A stretch of 64,000 nt of DNA from Lachnoanaerobaculum orale (GCF_003862485.1 NZ_RRCM01000001.1:1938384-2002383); one strand, 5' to 3'; counted from the first letter of the stretch, positions 55,198 through 64,000 are shown. Translations and numbers: made by a program. The notes: generated by a model not told the origin, from the letters alone.

Positions 55198-56547
55198 TTA
55201 TGCATTTATCTTTTTAAAGAACCTTAAAATCAAAGGCATTACAACAACAAACGAAATTACATCCGCCACGGGCTGAGCAAGCTGTATTCCATATATTCCA
55301 AAGAACCTCGGAAGTATGGCAACCATCGGTATAAAGGTAATTCCGCTTCTTAAAAAAGAGGCTATTGACGAAGCTAGGTTTTCACCTGCCCCCTGAAACA
55401 TCATACTTGCGGCCAATGTAATAGGTGATATAAATAAAACTATACATTGTGCTCTAAGTGCAAAAGTTCCAACCCCTATAACATCGGCATCGTCTCTGAA
55501 CAGCCCTATTATATGACCTGAAAAAATAAGTGAAAGCACACTTAAAACTCCGAGAATTATCATACTGAGTCCACAGCAAAATACAAACGCACTCTTTACA
55601 CGCTTAAACTTCTTCGCACCGTAGTTGAAAGCCGACACCGGCTGGAAACCCTGTGATATACCGAGCGCGATGGCAAATATAAAATTGCAAACCCTGCTTA
55701 CAATACTCATGGCTGCAATGGCGGCATCACCGTACGGCATCGACATATAGTTAAGCACCATTGTGGATACACTCATCATTCCCTGTCTGATAAGACTCGG
55801 CAAGCCTGTATACAATATATTAAGAATATCCTTTATATCCCATGAAACAGCTGAAAATCTAAGCCTTGATACCGTCCTGTCTCCTCCGAACATTGAAAGC
55901 AAAACAAAGAAACTTATAACCTGTGAAACCGCAGTAGATATACCCGCTCCCAAAGTGCCCATATTGAGTCCGAATATAAATATCGGATCACCTATAATAT
56001 TCAACACACCGCCGAGAGTAAGCCCAACCATTGCAAGAGCGGCCTTCCCTTCATATCTGAGAACATTATTTAACACACAGCTTCCCGTCATAAAAGGAGC
56101 TGACAAAAGTATACATATACCGTAGGATTTTGCATAAGGCATTATAGTGTCCGTACTGCCCATTATCCTAAGCAGAGGCTCCATAAATATTATACCGATA
56201 ATCATTATAAGCACACCCAGAAACAGCGACATAAAAAATCCTGTAGAGGCGAACTTTATAGCTTCATCTCCCTGCTTATTTCCAAGCTTTCTTGATATAT
56301 TTGAACCGCATCCGTGGCCACACATAAATCCAAGAGCCTGATTTATAGTCATAAGAGAAAAAACTATACCGATTGCGGCTGAAGCACTGGTTCCCAGCTT
56401 TCCTACAAAGAATGTATCCGCCATATTATAGATATTGGTAACAAGCATACTTATTATAGTAGGCACACTGAGTCTCAAGATGAGCTTCTCCACGGAAGTC
56501 TCAGTCATTTCCTTATATTGTCTGTCCAAAACGCTCATATTGTCCAT
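55198..56547 (-). CDS. MATE-family efflux transporter
   Basis: The 449-aa protein has 12 predicted membrane segments in two homologous halves. Segments such as KLILRLSVPTIISMLVTNIYNMADTFFVGKLG and GHGCGSNISRKLGNKQGDEA are typical of the NorM/DinF group in Clostridia. It probably exports cationic compounds using Na+ or H+. It lies 4 bp after the Wzy-like gene, on the same strand. Confidence 0.92.
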   Translation of the reverse strand: MDNMSVLDRQYKEMTETSVEKLILRLSVPTIISMLVTNIYNMADTFFVGKLGTSASAAIGIVFSLMTINQALGFMCGHGCGSNISRKLGNKQGDEAIKFASTGFFMSLFLGVLIMIIGIIFMEPLLRIMGSTDTIMPYAKSYGICILLSAPFMTGSCVLNNVLRYEGKAALAMVGLTLGGVLNIIGDPIFIFGLNMGTLGAGISTAVSQVISFFVLLSMFGGDRTVSRLRFSAVSWDIKDILNILYTGLPSLIRQGMMSVSTMVLNYMSMPYGDAAIAAMSIVSRVCNFIFAIALGISQGFQPVSAFNYGAKKFKRVKSAFVFCCGLSMIILGVLSVLSLIFSGHIIGLFRDDADVIGVGTFALRAQCIVLFISPITLAASMMFQGAGENLASSIASFLRSGITFIPMVAILPRFFGIYGIQLAQPVADVISFVVVMPLILRFFKKINA

Positions 56548-56550
56548 AAC

Positions 56551-57831
56551 TTACCTACCCTTTTGTTCACAAACAAAAAATATAACCGCCGTTACAATGA
56601 AGTAAAACCATGTGGCGGGATTTGAAAACCATGTGGTAAAAAACGACAGCGCCAGATATACAAACCACTGTGCATATATAATATAAAAAACGGCATGCCT
56701 TGTACTTCTTATCCACTTTTCAAAGAAAAAACTTACCGCTCCGAGTATGGCTGAAAATACTCCCACGCCGATTATACCGAAATCATAAAAAGCGTCATAA
56801 AACAATGTCACCGTAGTAAGCTCGGTCTTATTTACAAAGATTGGAAAGTCCACAAGCTTAGGATATATAAACTTAAGCCCCGAAAGCGCCCAAAGCGGGA
56901 AAAGCCCCTTAAGTCCGAAGCTGTGCTTAGGCAACTCCTTAATCAAGGTATCAAGATTGTCATAATTGTTCGCAATATATATATAAGGCTGAGTAATAAA
57001 AATAGGCAGATTGTATTTCATCTCAAAGATGCCGTTCAGATACTCCACATTGTGGCTTCTTGCAACTGTCAAAAGCAGATATACAGGTACTATAATCAGT
57101 ACCACCGCTATAAAATAAAGAGGTTTTATCTTATCTCTTTTTAGAATAAGCAATGTTACAAAGGCCATCAGTACAGCAAACATAAACTGAAATCTTGACA
57201 CACAGAGTATAGGTATAAACATAGCCACAATATTTGCAAATACAAGAAATACCCATTTTACAGCAGTTAACTCCTTCTCCTCACTTAGATATATTATACT
57301 GAGTGAAGGCACAAGAATACAGCTTACCGTAAAATAATGTACTCCCGAGATATGAAAGTATGAATATGCATGAGGTACACCCCTTAAGAAAAAAGGTATA
57401 AATCCAAGCTTTATAGCCTCTACATTAAATGCAACTACTGAAATCATTGCAAGCATCACTATACATATATACAGTCTGTTTTCATTGTTTTTTTCTATGA
57501 CTCTTGCCTCCTTATTTTTATAAGGATTTCCAAGATATCTCTCCAGCCATTCAAACATCATATAAAAGCACCCGAAAGCCATACAAAGACAAATCCATGT
57601 AGTATTGCTCCATGGTTTTGCCAAATGTGACAGCTTTATTGCCGAAAGTCCCTCTCCGCCTACAAATGCCAATGAAAATATTCCGCGAAGGTTGACTAAT
57701 GACTTTGAATGTCTGCATTCCTTAATATAAAGATACAGCGCCACTATAATCTGAACAATCCCGGACAGGGCATATAGCCCCGTCCGGGAAAGTAAATAAG
57801 CAAACAGACTGCCGACAAGATATATTAACAT
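56551..57831 (-). CDS. Wzy-like oligosaccharide repeat unit polymerase
   Basis: The 426-aa protein has 10-12 hydrophobic segments and a long loop (about residues 110-130 and 290-310) with charged residues, as in O-antigen or capsule polymerases. The FYDAFYDFGIIGVGVFSAILG segment near the C-terminus resembles this group. It overlaps ptsI by 7 bp and is cotranscribed with it. An O-antigen-type polymerase in a PTS operon is unusual. Confidence 0.75.
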   Translation of the reverse strand: MLIYLVGSLFAYLLSRTGLYALSGIVQIIVALYLYIKECRHSKSLVNLRGIFSLAFVGGEGLSAIKLSHLAKPWSNTTWICLCMAFGCFYMMFEWLERYLGNPYKNKEARVIEKNNENRLYICIVMLAMISVVAFNVEAIKLGFIPFFLRGVPHAYSYFHISGVHYFTVSCILVPSLSIIYLSEEKELTAVKWVFLVFANIVAMFIPILCVSRFQFMFAVLMAFVTLLILKRDKIKPLYFIAVVLIIVPVYLLLTVARSHNVEYLNGIFEMKYNLPIFITQPYIYIANNYDNLDTLIKELPKHSFGLKGLFPLWALSGLKFIYPKLVDFPIFVNKTELTTVTLFYDAFYDFGIIGVGVFSAILGAVSFFFEKWIRSTRHAVFYIIYAQWFVYLALSFFTTWFSNPATWFYFIVTAVIFFVCEQKGR

Positions 57832-59549
57832 CCAAGCTCCTCTGATATTTTTTTTAAATAATCTTTTATTTCACTCTCACATCCCATCTCAAGCACCTTA
57901 TCAACCTTGGCCCTTAAGTCCTTACTGTCACAAAGTGAAACTATCTGTCTTGACTTTAATATACTTGAAGCCGACATGGAGAATTCATCAAGCCCCCAAG
58001 CCAAAAGTACAGGTACAAGTAAAGGATCGGCTGCGGCTTCTCCGCACATACCTACCATAATTCCCGCCTTTTTGCCCTCTGTGATGACTCTGTTGATACT
58101 TCTGAGTACTGCAGGTGAGAATGCCGAATAAAGATTGGCAACCTTTACATTACCTCTGTCCACAGACATTGTGTACTGAATCAAATCATTTGTACCGATA
58201 CTGAAGAAATCCACCTCTTTTGCAAAGAGATCCGCAAGCAGTGAAGCCGCAGCGGTCTCCACCATTATACCAACTTCAATATCCTTATTGTATGCAATAT
58301 TCTTCTCATCAAGTTCAGCCTTTATATTCTTTATAAGAGATTTAGCCTCTCTTATTTCATCCATTGATGTGATAAGCGGCAACATTATCTTTATATTTCC
58401 GAAAGCACTTGCACGAAGTAATGCACGAAGCTGAGGTATATAGATATCATCCTTTCTGTCAAGGCAAAGTCTTATAGCACGATATCCGAGGAAAGGATTC
58501 TCATCCTGTGCAATACCCATATAAGGTATTTCCTTGTCTCCTCCTATATCAAGAGTTCTGATGATTACAGGCTTTCCTTCCATAGCTGTAGCTACCTGCT
58601 TGTAGCTTTCAAACTGCTCCTCTTCAGTAGGCATACAGTCTCTGTCCATAAATAAAAACTCTGTTCTGAAAAGTCCTATGCCCTCTCCGCCGTTTTCTAT
58701 TACCTTCTTAACATCATCAGGGCTGCCGATATTTCCTACTATCTCCACCTGTTTGCCGTCTTTGGATACACTCGGAAGTGTCAAATATTTCTTCAGAAGT
58801 TTCTTGGCTTCATCATATTTTTTCTTCTTATCTGTATACTCACTCTTCTCGGATTCGGTAGGAAGTACAATAACCTCACCGCTCTCACCGTCAAGTACAA
58901 TCTCACTGCCGTCTTCAATATCCTCCGGCAAATCAGACAATCCTACTACGGCAGGTATCTCAAGCGCCCTTGCAAGTATTGCGGAATGTGATGTCTTTCC
59001 GCCAAACTCCGTCACGATACCAAGTACATTTTCAGGGTTAAGTCCGGCAGTCATAGACGGTGTAAGATCCTTTGCTACCAGAATACTTCCGTGCGGAAGT
59101 GTTGAAAGATCGTTGCTTTCAAGTCCCATAATCTTCTTAATAAGTCTATCCTTTATATCTCTCATGTCGGCAGCTCTTTGTTGCATAAGCTCATCATCCA
59201 TTGAAGCAAATACTGCCGCATACTGATTGCATACCTCTTCCACGGCATACTCGGCACAGATCTTCTCATTCTTTATAAGATTTACCATCTCATCAATAAG
59301 CATAGGGTCAGACATAAGCATGATATGTCCAACCAAAATCTCAGCTTCCTTTGCTGAAGCGTTCTTCTCAAGTGACCTTGACATCTCCTCTGTCTCAGCC
59401 TTTGTGAGTTCCAAAATTTCCGTAAAATTAGTTACCTCAAACTCAATATCCGAAATATTTCTTTTTACAACCTCAACACTCTGCTCTTTGACTACTTTTG
59501 CAATACCGATACCTATGCCCTCGGCTGCTCCTACACCATAAATCTTCAT
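57825..59549 (-). CDS. ptsI: PTS enzyme I (phosphoenolpyruvate-protein phosphotransferase)
   Basis: Enzyme I passes phosphate from PEP to HPr. The phosphorylated histidine is H188 in GGKTSHSAILAR. The PEP-binding TIM barrel has GEGIGLFRTEFLFMDR, IIRTLDIGGDKEIPY, and a C-terminal VGMCGEAAADP. At 574 aa it is full-length. It follows ptsH after 13 bp. Confidence 0.97.
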   Translation of the reverse strand: MKIYGVGAAEGIGIGIAKVVKEQSVEVVKRNISDIEFEVTNFTEILELTKAETEEMSRSLEKNASAKEAEILVGHIMLMSDPMLIDEMVNLIKNEKICAEYAVEEVCNQYAAVFASMDDELMQQRAADMRDIKDRLIKKIMGLESNDLSTLPHGSILVAKDLTPSMTAGLNPENVLGIVTEFGGKTSHSAILARALEIPAVVGLSDLPEDIEDGSEIVLDGESGEVIVLPTESEKSEYTDKKKKYDEAKKLLKKYLTLPSVSKDGKQVEIVGNIGSPDDVKKVIENGGEGIGLFRTEFLFMDRDCMPTEEEQFESYKQVATAMEGKPVIIRTLDIGGDKEIPYMGIAQDENPFLGYRAIRLCLDRKDDIYIPQLRALLRASAFGNIKIMLPLITSMDEIREAKSLIKNIKAELDEKNIAYNKDIEVGIMVETAAASLLADLFAKEVDFFSIGTNDLIQYTMSVDRGNVKVANLYSAFSPAVLRSINRVITEGKKAGIMVGMCGEAAADPLLVPVLLAWGLDEFSMSASSILKSRQIVSLCDSKDLRAKVDKVLEMGCESEIKDYLKKISEELGC

Positions 59550-59562
59550 CGTAAACCTCTAC

Positions 59563-59832
59563 TTACTTTACTTCGCCAAAACCGGAATTTATCAAATTCC
59601 TTAATGCTTCCATTGCTTCCTTCTCATCTTTTCCCTCACATGTAATAGTGATTACATCACCACATTTTACACATGTGGCAAGTACACTAAGTACACTTTT
59701 AGCGTTTGCCGTAGCATCCTTGAATATAATATTTATTTTTGAATCATATTTCAAGGCCTCTTTACACAAACTGCCTGCCGGTCGCAAATGCAAACCGCTC
59801 GGATTTATCACCTTCAACTCTTCTGAAACCAT
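59563..59832 (-). CDS. ptsH: HPr phosphocarrier protein
   Basis: The active histidine is H15 in PSGLHLRPAG, and the regulatory serine is S46 in NAKSVL. At 89 aa the fold is complete. It carries phosphate from enzyme I to sugar-specific PTS units, and Ser46 phosphorylation would support CcpA control. This is the catalytic HPr, in contrast to the His-less protein at 33040-33273. Confidence 0.97.
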   Translation of the reverse strand: MVSEELKVINPSGLHLRPAGSLCKEALKYDSKINIIFKDATANAKSVLSVLATCVKCGDVITITCEGKDEKEAMEALRNLINSGFGEVK

Positions 59833-59844
59833 GCAAAATCCTCC

Positions 59845-61152
59845 CTAATTTTCAGCAGATGATGCAGTCTCTGTGCTGCTTTGTTCCGCTGCTGTTGTTG
59901 TTTCATTCTTTTCATTTTTTTCACTTGTATGATTTCCTATAATCACCTCAAAAGGAGTATATGAATCCACACTCAGCCCTGTAGCAGGCTCAAACTTAAG
60001 ACTTCCCGCATTACTTCCCGAATTCATCTCACTTACATCAAGTGTAGCCTTAAGATCGGCATTTGTTACAGACTCAAGGTTTGCACTGAGTCCGGATACC
60101 ACCACTGTAATCTTTTCAGGAACAATATTTGTCGCCACACCGGGCTTGGCTCCCACTATATTCAAATCGTTTACAGTCAAAGTAAGCGACTTTTTATCAA
60201 GCGCCTCCACCTTTAATGTTACATTCACTTTGGTATCTCCTACAGCTGTAACATTAGCCGGCAGAAAGTTCTTTATATCAACAGTTACGTTCACATCTCC
60301 TGTCGCACCCTCAACACTAAGTGCACTTGCCGGAACCGTTATAGAATCAAGTCCCTCAAGCACTTCAGGTTGACCTCTTACCTGTATAGACTTTGTAGCA
60401 CTTTCGGCACCTGTGAACTTATAACCCTGTGCGGCAGTTCCGCCTACATCAAAATTCAGCGCAAGCGTCCTTCCGTTCAACATAACAAGGCTGTATCCTA
60501 CATTGTCAAAGCTCTTGCTGACTCTGCTGTCCGATATAACGAATGCATTGCCGTTGGCATCAAAATACTTAAGCTCGGCTCTTCCGCTCTCATCACTGTC
60601 AAGACCCGTCACGTCTATCTCAACACCTATTTGACTGATCTGACCGATTACAGATACCGGACCGGTAACTACCACATTGGTCTTGTCAAGTTTTACCTCT
60701 CCTACAGAAAATCCGTCTGAAGGAGTACCTGTAATCTTCGTGGTAAGTGTGAACTCCTTCCTTTGAAGGTCCTCAATACTTACCCTGACAATACTCGGCT
60801 TTGAAGCCACCGCTCCTATTATCAGATCCTTATTATTTACTACCTCTACCGCAATCGGTACGGCACCTGTTATATCATACATGTCTCCAAGGTCTATAGA
60901 TGCATTAAAGTCGGAAGCCGCTATCCTGCTTTGGTCTCTGCTTCTAACCTCATAGCTTACCGTTACCGAATTAGCTCCCATCAGTGAATATGTCTTACCG
61001 GCATCTGTGATAATATTTGCATTTACCACATTCAAAGGTACACTTATGTTCCTTGTCACTATCGGATTTGAAACATTTACCACAATAATCCATACCAAAA
61101 ATGCTACAGCCAAAGAGCTAATTTTCAAAACAAGATTATTTGTCTTTATCAT
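59845..61152 (-). CDS. cdaR: YbbR-domain protein, CdaA regulator (CdaR-like)
   Basis: One N-terminal transmembrane helix (about 7-28) is followed by four YbbR-type beta repeats, including VRVSIEDLQRKEF and KSLTLTVNDLNIVGAKPG. The Ser/Thr/Glu-rich C-terminus is disordered. In other Firmicutes, CdaR binds CdaA and adjusts c-di-AMP synthesis. It overlaps cdaA by 17 bp. Confidence 0.93.
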   Translation of the reverse strand: MIKTNNLVLKISSLAVAFLVWIIVVNVSNPIVTRNISVPLNVVNANIITDAGKTYSLMGANSVTVSYEVRSRDQSRIAASDFNASIDLGDMYDITGAVPIAVEVVNNKDLIIGAVASKPSIVRVSIEDLQRKEFTLTTKITGTPSDGFSVGEVKLDKTNVVVTGPVSVIGQISQIGVEIDVTGLDSDESGRAELKYFDANGNAFVISDSRVSKSFDNVGYSLVMLNGRTLALNFDVGGTAAQGYKFTGAESATKSIQVRGQPEVLEGLDSITVPASALSVEGATGDVNVTVDIKNFLPANVTAVGDTKVNVTLKVEALDKKSLTLTVNDLNIVGAKPGVATNIVPEKITVVVSGLSANLESVTNADLKATLDVSEMNSGSNAGSLKFEPATGLSVDSYTPFEVIIGNHTSEKNEKNETTTAAEQSSTETASSAEN

Positions 61153-62008
61153 TACCTCTTCCTTTCAACAGCTTCGACAATAAAGAGACATTCTTAGCTT
61201 CCTTACCGTCTTCCAATAAAACGGAAAGTTCTTTTTTCAGCTCCTCACCGTCATTTACCTTTATCAAGTTACCGCCAATCGCTACGGATACCCTTCCGGT
61301 CTCCTCGGATACAACTATTGTAACGGAATCAGAAACCTCGCTGATACCTATAGCCGCTCTATGTCTTGTTCCAAGATCCTTGCTTATCCTCATATTCTCT
61401 GAAAGCGGAAGGTAGCAGGTGGCTGAAACTATAGTATTACCGCGTATCAGCACCGCACCGTCGTGTAGCGGAGTGTTGTGCTCAAATATATTTATAAGAA
61501 GCTGACTTGAGACTATACCGTTTATCAATATACCTGTCTTTTCTATATAAGCCAGATTCTCATTTCTCTCAATCACTATCAATGCACCGGTCTTCGGTTT
61601 TGACATGGTAAAGGCCGCATTTATAAGTTCATCAACCGTGCGCTCACTCATACCGTCTTCACTTGACTTACTGTCAAAGGCAAAGATATTCATTATATTC
61701 TTATTTCCGAGCTGCTCAAGAGCCTTTCTAAGCTCCGGAGCAAATATTATAATAAGTGCAGTAACCGCAATGGTCGCAATCCTTCCCATTATCCACAGTA
61801 TAACATCAAAATGTAATAAATATGACGCTATTGTAAAGCCTACTATGATAAGCAAACCTTTAAGCAAAGTCCATGCCCTGGTCTTAGTAATCCACGCCAT
61901 TATTTCATATACAATGTATGCAATAATAAGTATTTCAATTACATTTAAAAATTCAATATGTGGAAAATATGAGAGTCCATCACGCATCAAACTCGTGATA
62001 ATGTTCAT
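61136..62008 (-). CDS. cdaA: Diadenylate cyclase CdaA
   Basis: Three N-terminal transmembrane segments (about 25-40, 50-65 and 75-92) lead to the DAC domain. The active motifs are DGA (183-185, in LHDGAVLIRG) and RHR (215-217, in LGTRHRAAIG). It makes c-di-AMP, which controls potassium, osmotic and cell-wall functions. It overlaps the upstream membrane-protein gene by 4 bp. Confidence 0.96.
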   Translation of the reverse strand: MNIITSLMRDGLSYFPHIEFLNVIEILIIAYIVYEIMAWITKTRAWTLLKGLLIIVGFTIASYLLHFDVILWIMGRIATIAVTALIIIFAPELRKALEQLGNKNIMNIFAFDSKSSEDGMSERTVDELINAAFTMSKPKTGALIVIERNENLAYIEKTGILINGIVSSQLLINIFEHNTPLHDGAVLIRGNTIVSATCYLPLSENMRISKDLGTRHRAAIGISEVSDSVTIVVSEETGRVSVAIGGNLIKVNDGEELKKELSVLLEDGKEAKNVSLLSKLLKGRGNDKDK

Positions 62009-62961
62009 TCACTACCCCCATTATTCTTGTTCTTCTTCTTTGTACTGAATGACTGTACCTTTTTGTCCGCTGCCGTAATAGTAATCTTCGGTACAGCCTT
62101 AACAAAATAATAATAATCATCATCCTCAAACTGAGCATACTCGGTCCTTGTATAATCCACGGAAAATACAAAGAAGTTGTAAATATATGCAAAAATTACA
62201 GATACTACAAGTCCTATTATAAACTCCAAAAGAGGAAGCGATATATCAAAAATGAAATCTCCTGCAAAAATACTCACCAAAAGAGTGATGGTACCTGCAG
62301 CAATCGCAATCTGCCACGCATAATCTATATTTTGCTTATGCACCATATATACTATAAATGTAGCAAGTGCAAATGCAATCAAAAATAAAAGTAAAGTCTT
62401 ATTTGAAAAAATACCGTTGATTGCCTGTGTATATCTCTGTGCGATGTCCACAGATTGAGTATTTGTAAGCAGTCCGATGTTTTGCTTTGCAAACAGGCAG
62501 GTAAAATAAATAAGCACTCCCGCCAAAATAGGTATAATACTCACCGCACTTCCCATAAGTCCCACTACAAGTGGAATAACATACGGTATCTTGATTGCAA
62601 AAAATATGGGAACAAGAATCAAAAGTACACTGTCCTTCTTGCCGAAACTATAGTATAGGAAGATTGTCAGTATAAATATGATTCCCACAATCAGCGCCAA
62701 TTCAAACGATGCCGTGAACAAGTGTATCAAGAGAAACACCGCAACTATAACCACACCTGCCATATACGGCAAAAAAGCACCTATTACCGACAACACTATC
62801 GGTATATGTATTACAGCAAGCTTAGTCTGATACCCCAGATTCATATTGATAAGCATCATAGCTGTAAACAATATTATATATTTAATTCCTTTATCTATTA
62901 TCGAATAATATTTCGCATAAAAACTCTTTAAGATGTTTCTGAACACATATAGCTGTAGCAT
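62005..62961 (-). CDS. Conserved hydrophobic membrane protein, function unknown
   Basis: The start at 62961 follows GGAGG and gives 318 aa; a longer frame to 63012 runs into the preceding gene. Nine or ten hydrophobic segments are visible between residues 20 and 275. The C-terminal soluble tail contains DDDYYYFVKAVPKITITAADKK and a basic, Lys/Asn-rich end. I do not recognise the family. The gene overlaps cdaA by 4 bp, and its start lies 1 bp from the previous stop, implying tight coupling. Confidence 0.85.
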   Translation of the reverse strand: MLQLYVFRNILKSFYAKYYSIIDKGIKYIILFTAMMLINMNLGYQTKLAVIHIPIVLSVIGAFLPYMAGVVIVAVFLLIHLFTASFELALIVGIIFILTIFLYYSFGKKDSVLLILVPIFFAIKIPYVIPLVVGLMGSAVSIIPILAGVLIYFTCLFAKQNIGLLTNTQSVDIAQRYTQAINGIFSNKTLLLFLIAFALATFIVYMVHKQNIDYAWQIAIAAGTITLLVSIFAGDFIFDISLPLLEFIIGLVVSVIFAYIYNFFVFSVDYTRTEYAQFEDDDYYYFVKAVPKITITAADKKVQSFSTKKKNKNNGGSE

Positions 62962-62962
62962 T

Positions 62963-63370
62963 CTAACCTCCGTTATTTGGCAACTTCTCTTTATTGTCAA
63001 ACTTTTTTTCAAAATAATTCAATCTGTCATTATATATCTTCAAATCTTTCTGTGCCTCGTCATATTTTTTTGAAAAAAATCTATATGTAATCATCTCAAA
63101 TGTAAGCAGCCCCAATATATATATCAAAATATATATAACCGAAAGCAATCCTATAGGATTAACGCTTGACATCAGACCCTCTAAATTATAAAGTACGGCC
63201 AAAACAACTATAAGAGCAAAACAGATAGTATAAACAAAAAAAGACCTAAGCATATGTTTACCCACATAGTCTTCTCTGAAATAATTATCAATCTCAAACA
63301 TCTGCTCGCCCTTTCGTTTTTTCAATAATGCTAATTCCGTCATCTGTCTTATCTTCTCTTCGTTTAGCAT
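62963..63370 (-). CDS. Small membrane protein with two transmembrane segments
   Basis: The 135-aa product has two hydrophobic segments (about 47-65 and 78-98). A charged N-terminal helix and a coiled-coil-like C-terminal segment (YDEAQKDLKIYNDRLNYFEKKF) flank them. Start 63370 follows GGAGAAGGT. It is the first gene of the cdaA-cdaR-pts transcript, with a promoter at 63409-63437. Function unknown; it may sense membrane or osmotic state alongside c-di-AMP, but that is conjecture. Confidence 0.8.
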   Translation of the reverse strand: MLNEEKIRQMTELALLKKRKGEQMFEIDNYFREDYVGKHMLRSFFVYTICFALIVVLAVLYNLEGLMSSVNPIGLLSVIYILIYILGLLTFEMITYRFFSKKYDEAQKDLKIYNDRLNYFEKKFDNKEKLPNNGG

Positions 63371-63408
63371 ACCTTCTCCCACTAAAAACTAATTAAAATA
63401 TTTCTATC

Positions 63409-63437
63409 ATTATATCATATCTATGTTTGCATAGCAA
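63409..63437 (-). promoter_or_regulatory. Promoter for the cdaA/pts operon
   Basis: TTGCTA (63437-63432) and TATAAT (63414-63409) on the minus strand are 17 bp apart. It lies about 40 bp before the first gene and just after the rfbH terminator. Confidence 0.65.
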
Positions 63438-63444
63438 ATATAGT

Positions 63445-63472
63445 AAAAAACCGTGCACAAATGTACACGGCT
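63445..63472 (-). terminator. Intrinsic terminator after the rfbH-like gene
   Basis: CCGTGTAC and GTGCACGG pair around ATTT (one wobble), followed by TTTTTTA on the minus strand, 10 bp after the stop. Confidence 0.85.
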
Positions 63473-63482
63473 TTTAAAAATA

Positions 63483-64000
63483 CTATTCTCTTACACCTTC
63501 AATAATCGTCTTCGCCATGAAATCAAGCATCTCATTGCTCATTCCCGGATAAAGTCCGACCCAGAAAGTATCATTCATTATTCTGTCTGTATTGGTAAGT
63601 TCACCTACCACTCTGTATCCTTTTCCCTCAGCTCTCATCTGATCAAAGCAAGGATGCTTTATAAGATTTCCGGCAAAAAGCATTCTGGTCTGAATACCGT
63701 TTGACTCCAGCTTGCTTACAAGCTTGGCTCTGTCCACTCCCTCTCTACAGGTAATTAAAAATCCGAACCAACTTGGGTCTGCATTCTTTGCGGGAACAGG
63801 TAAAATAATCTTATCTTCCACACATTTTAAGGCATCATAAAGTCTTTTATAGTTTTCTCTTCTTCTTTGCGCAAAGCCCGGCAATTTCTTCAGCTGCGCA
63901 ACTCCCACAGCCGCCTGAAGATCTGTAGGCTTTAAGTTGTATCCGAAATGTGAGTACACATACTTATGATCATATCCTAAAGGAAGCTCACCGTATTGAC
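63483..64000 (-). CDS. rfbH: RfbH-like lipopolysaccharide sugar dehydratase/aminotransferase, C-terminal part
   Basis: This is the last 172 codons of a gene whose 5' end is outside the window; the frame stays open to base 64000. The visible segment has YGELPLGYDHKYVYSHFGYNLKPTDLQAAVG, RMLFAGNLIKHPCF, and ends FWVGLYPGMSNEMLDFMA, the pattern of RfbH (CDP-4-keto-6-deoxy-D-glucose 3-dehydrase, DegT/DnrJ/EryC1 fold). It suggests a 3,6-dideoxyhexose surface polysaccharide. The active-site lysine region is outside the window. Confidence 0.88.
   Translation of the reverse strand, partial: QYGELPLGYDHKYVYSHFGYNLKPTDLQAAVGVAQLKKLPGFAQRRRENYKRLYDALKCVEDKIILPVPAKNADPSWFGFLITCREGVDRAKLVSKLESNGIQTRMLFAGNLIKHPCFDQMRAEGKGYRVVGELTNTDRIMNDTFWVGLYPGMSNEMLDFMAKTIIEGVRE

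Overview
The window is a contiguous chromosomal stretch from a low-GC Gram-positive anaerobe of the Clostridia, most likely a Lachnospiraceae member. The genus cannot be fixed from the sequence alone. Supporting signs are the A+T-rich codon use, strong AGGAGG-type ribosome binding sites, single-chain GlyQS glycyl-tRNA synthetase, SufCBDSU without SufA, a hexameric GDH, an ireB-ruvX-DUF1292-rnj-mltG-like-trmR-U32 cluster, a cdaA-cdaR pair next to ptsH-ptsI, and a Trp T-box in front of a TrpXYZ-type transporter. Most genes are on the minus strand. No rRNA, tRNA, transposase, prophage or CRISPR array was seen.

Layout. 1-3 kb: a GNAT fragment, a small hypothetical gene, ychF, an isoprenylcysteine-methyltransferase-like membrane protein and two unknown proteins. 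3-7.5 kb: leuS, glyS and a small lipoprotein (minus). 7.6-10.2 kb: two tandem paralogous lipoproteins bracketed by a 49-bp direct repeat. 10.2-14.0 kb: ribD-ribE-ribBA-ribH under an FMN riboswitch with two successive terminators. 14.0-19.0 kb: sufCBDSU. 19.1-20.5 kb: gdhA. 20.5-31.5 kb: ireB-ruvX-DUF1292-rnj-mltG-like-trmR-U32-DUF218-M16C-era-recO, a housekeeping series for RNA turnover, tRNA modification and repair. 31.5-37.4 kb: mtaB, a His-less HPr-like protein, and prmA-rsmE-nifS-thiI, followed by an unusual 220-bp palindromic element. 37.6-40.2 kb: pta-ackA-rpmF (rpmF is only 59 codons). 40.3-43.5 kb: a YesL-type membrane protein divergent from a GntR regulator-kduI-kduD uronate module, with three copies of a CTTGNATACAAG operator. 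43.5-47 kb: a GntR(YtrA)-ABC transporter operon. 47-52 kb: typA and a class A PBP. 52-55.2 kb: trpXYZ behind a T-box with a TGG specifier. 55.2-63.4 kb: two small membrane proteins, cdaA, cdaR, ptsH, ptsI, a Wzy-like polymerase and a MATE transporter. 63.5-64 kb: the 3' part of an rfbH-like sugar dehydratase gene.

How the parts work together. Fe-S and sulfur supply is split between SufS/SufU (Fe-S assembly) and a separate NifS-like desulfurase paired with ThiI (tRNA thiolation). Acetate/ATP generation (pta-ackA), glutamate synthesis (gdhA), flavin synthesis, tryptophan import and PTS phosphoryl flow are all encoded here, several with visible cis-regulators. The least explained items are the 220-bp palindromic element at 37.4-37.6 kb, the 49-bp repeat pair around the lipoproteins, and the HPr-fold protein without its phosphorylated histidine. 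I found no clear defence or mobile system.
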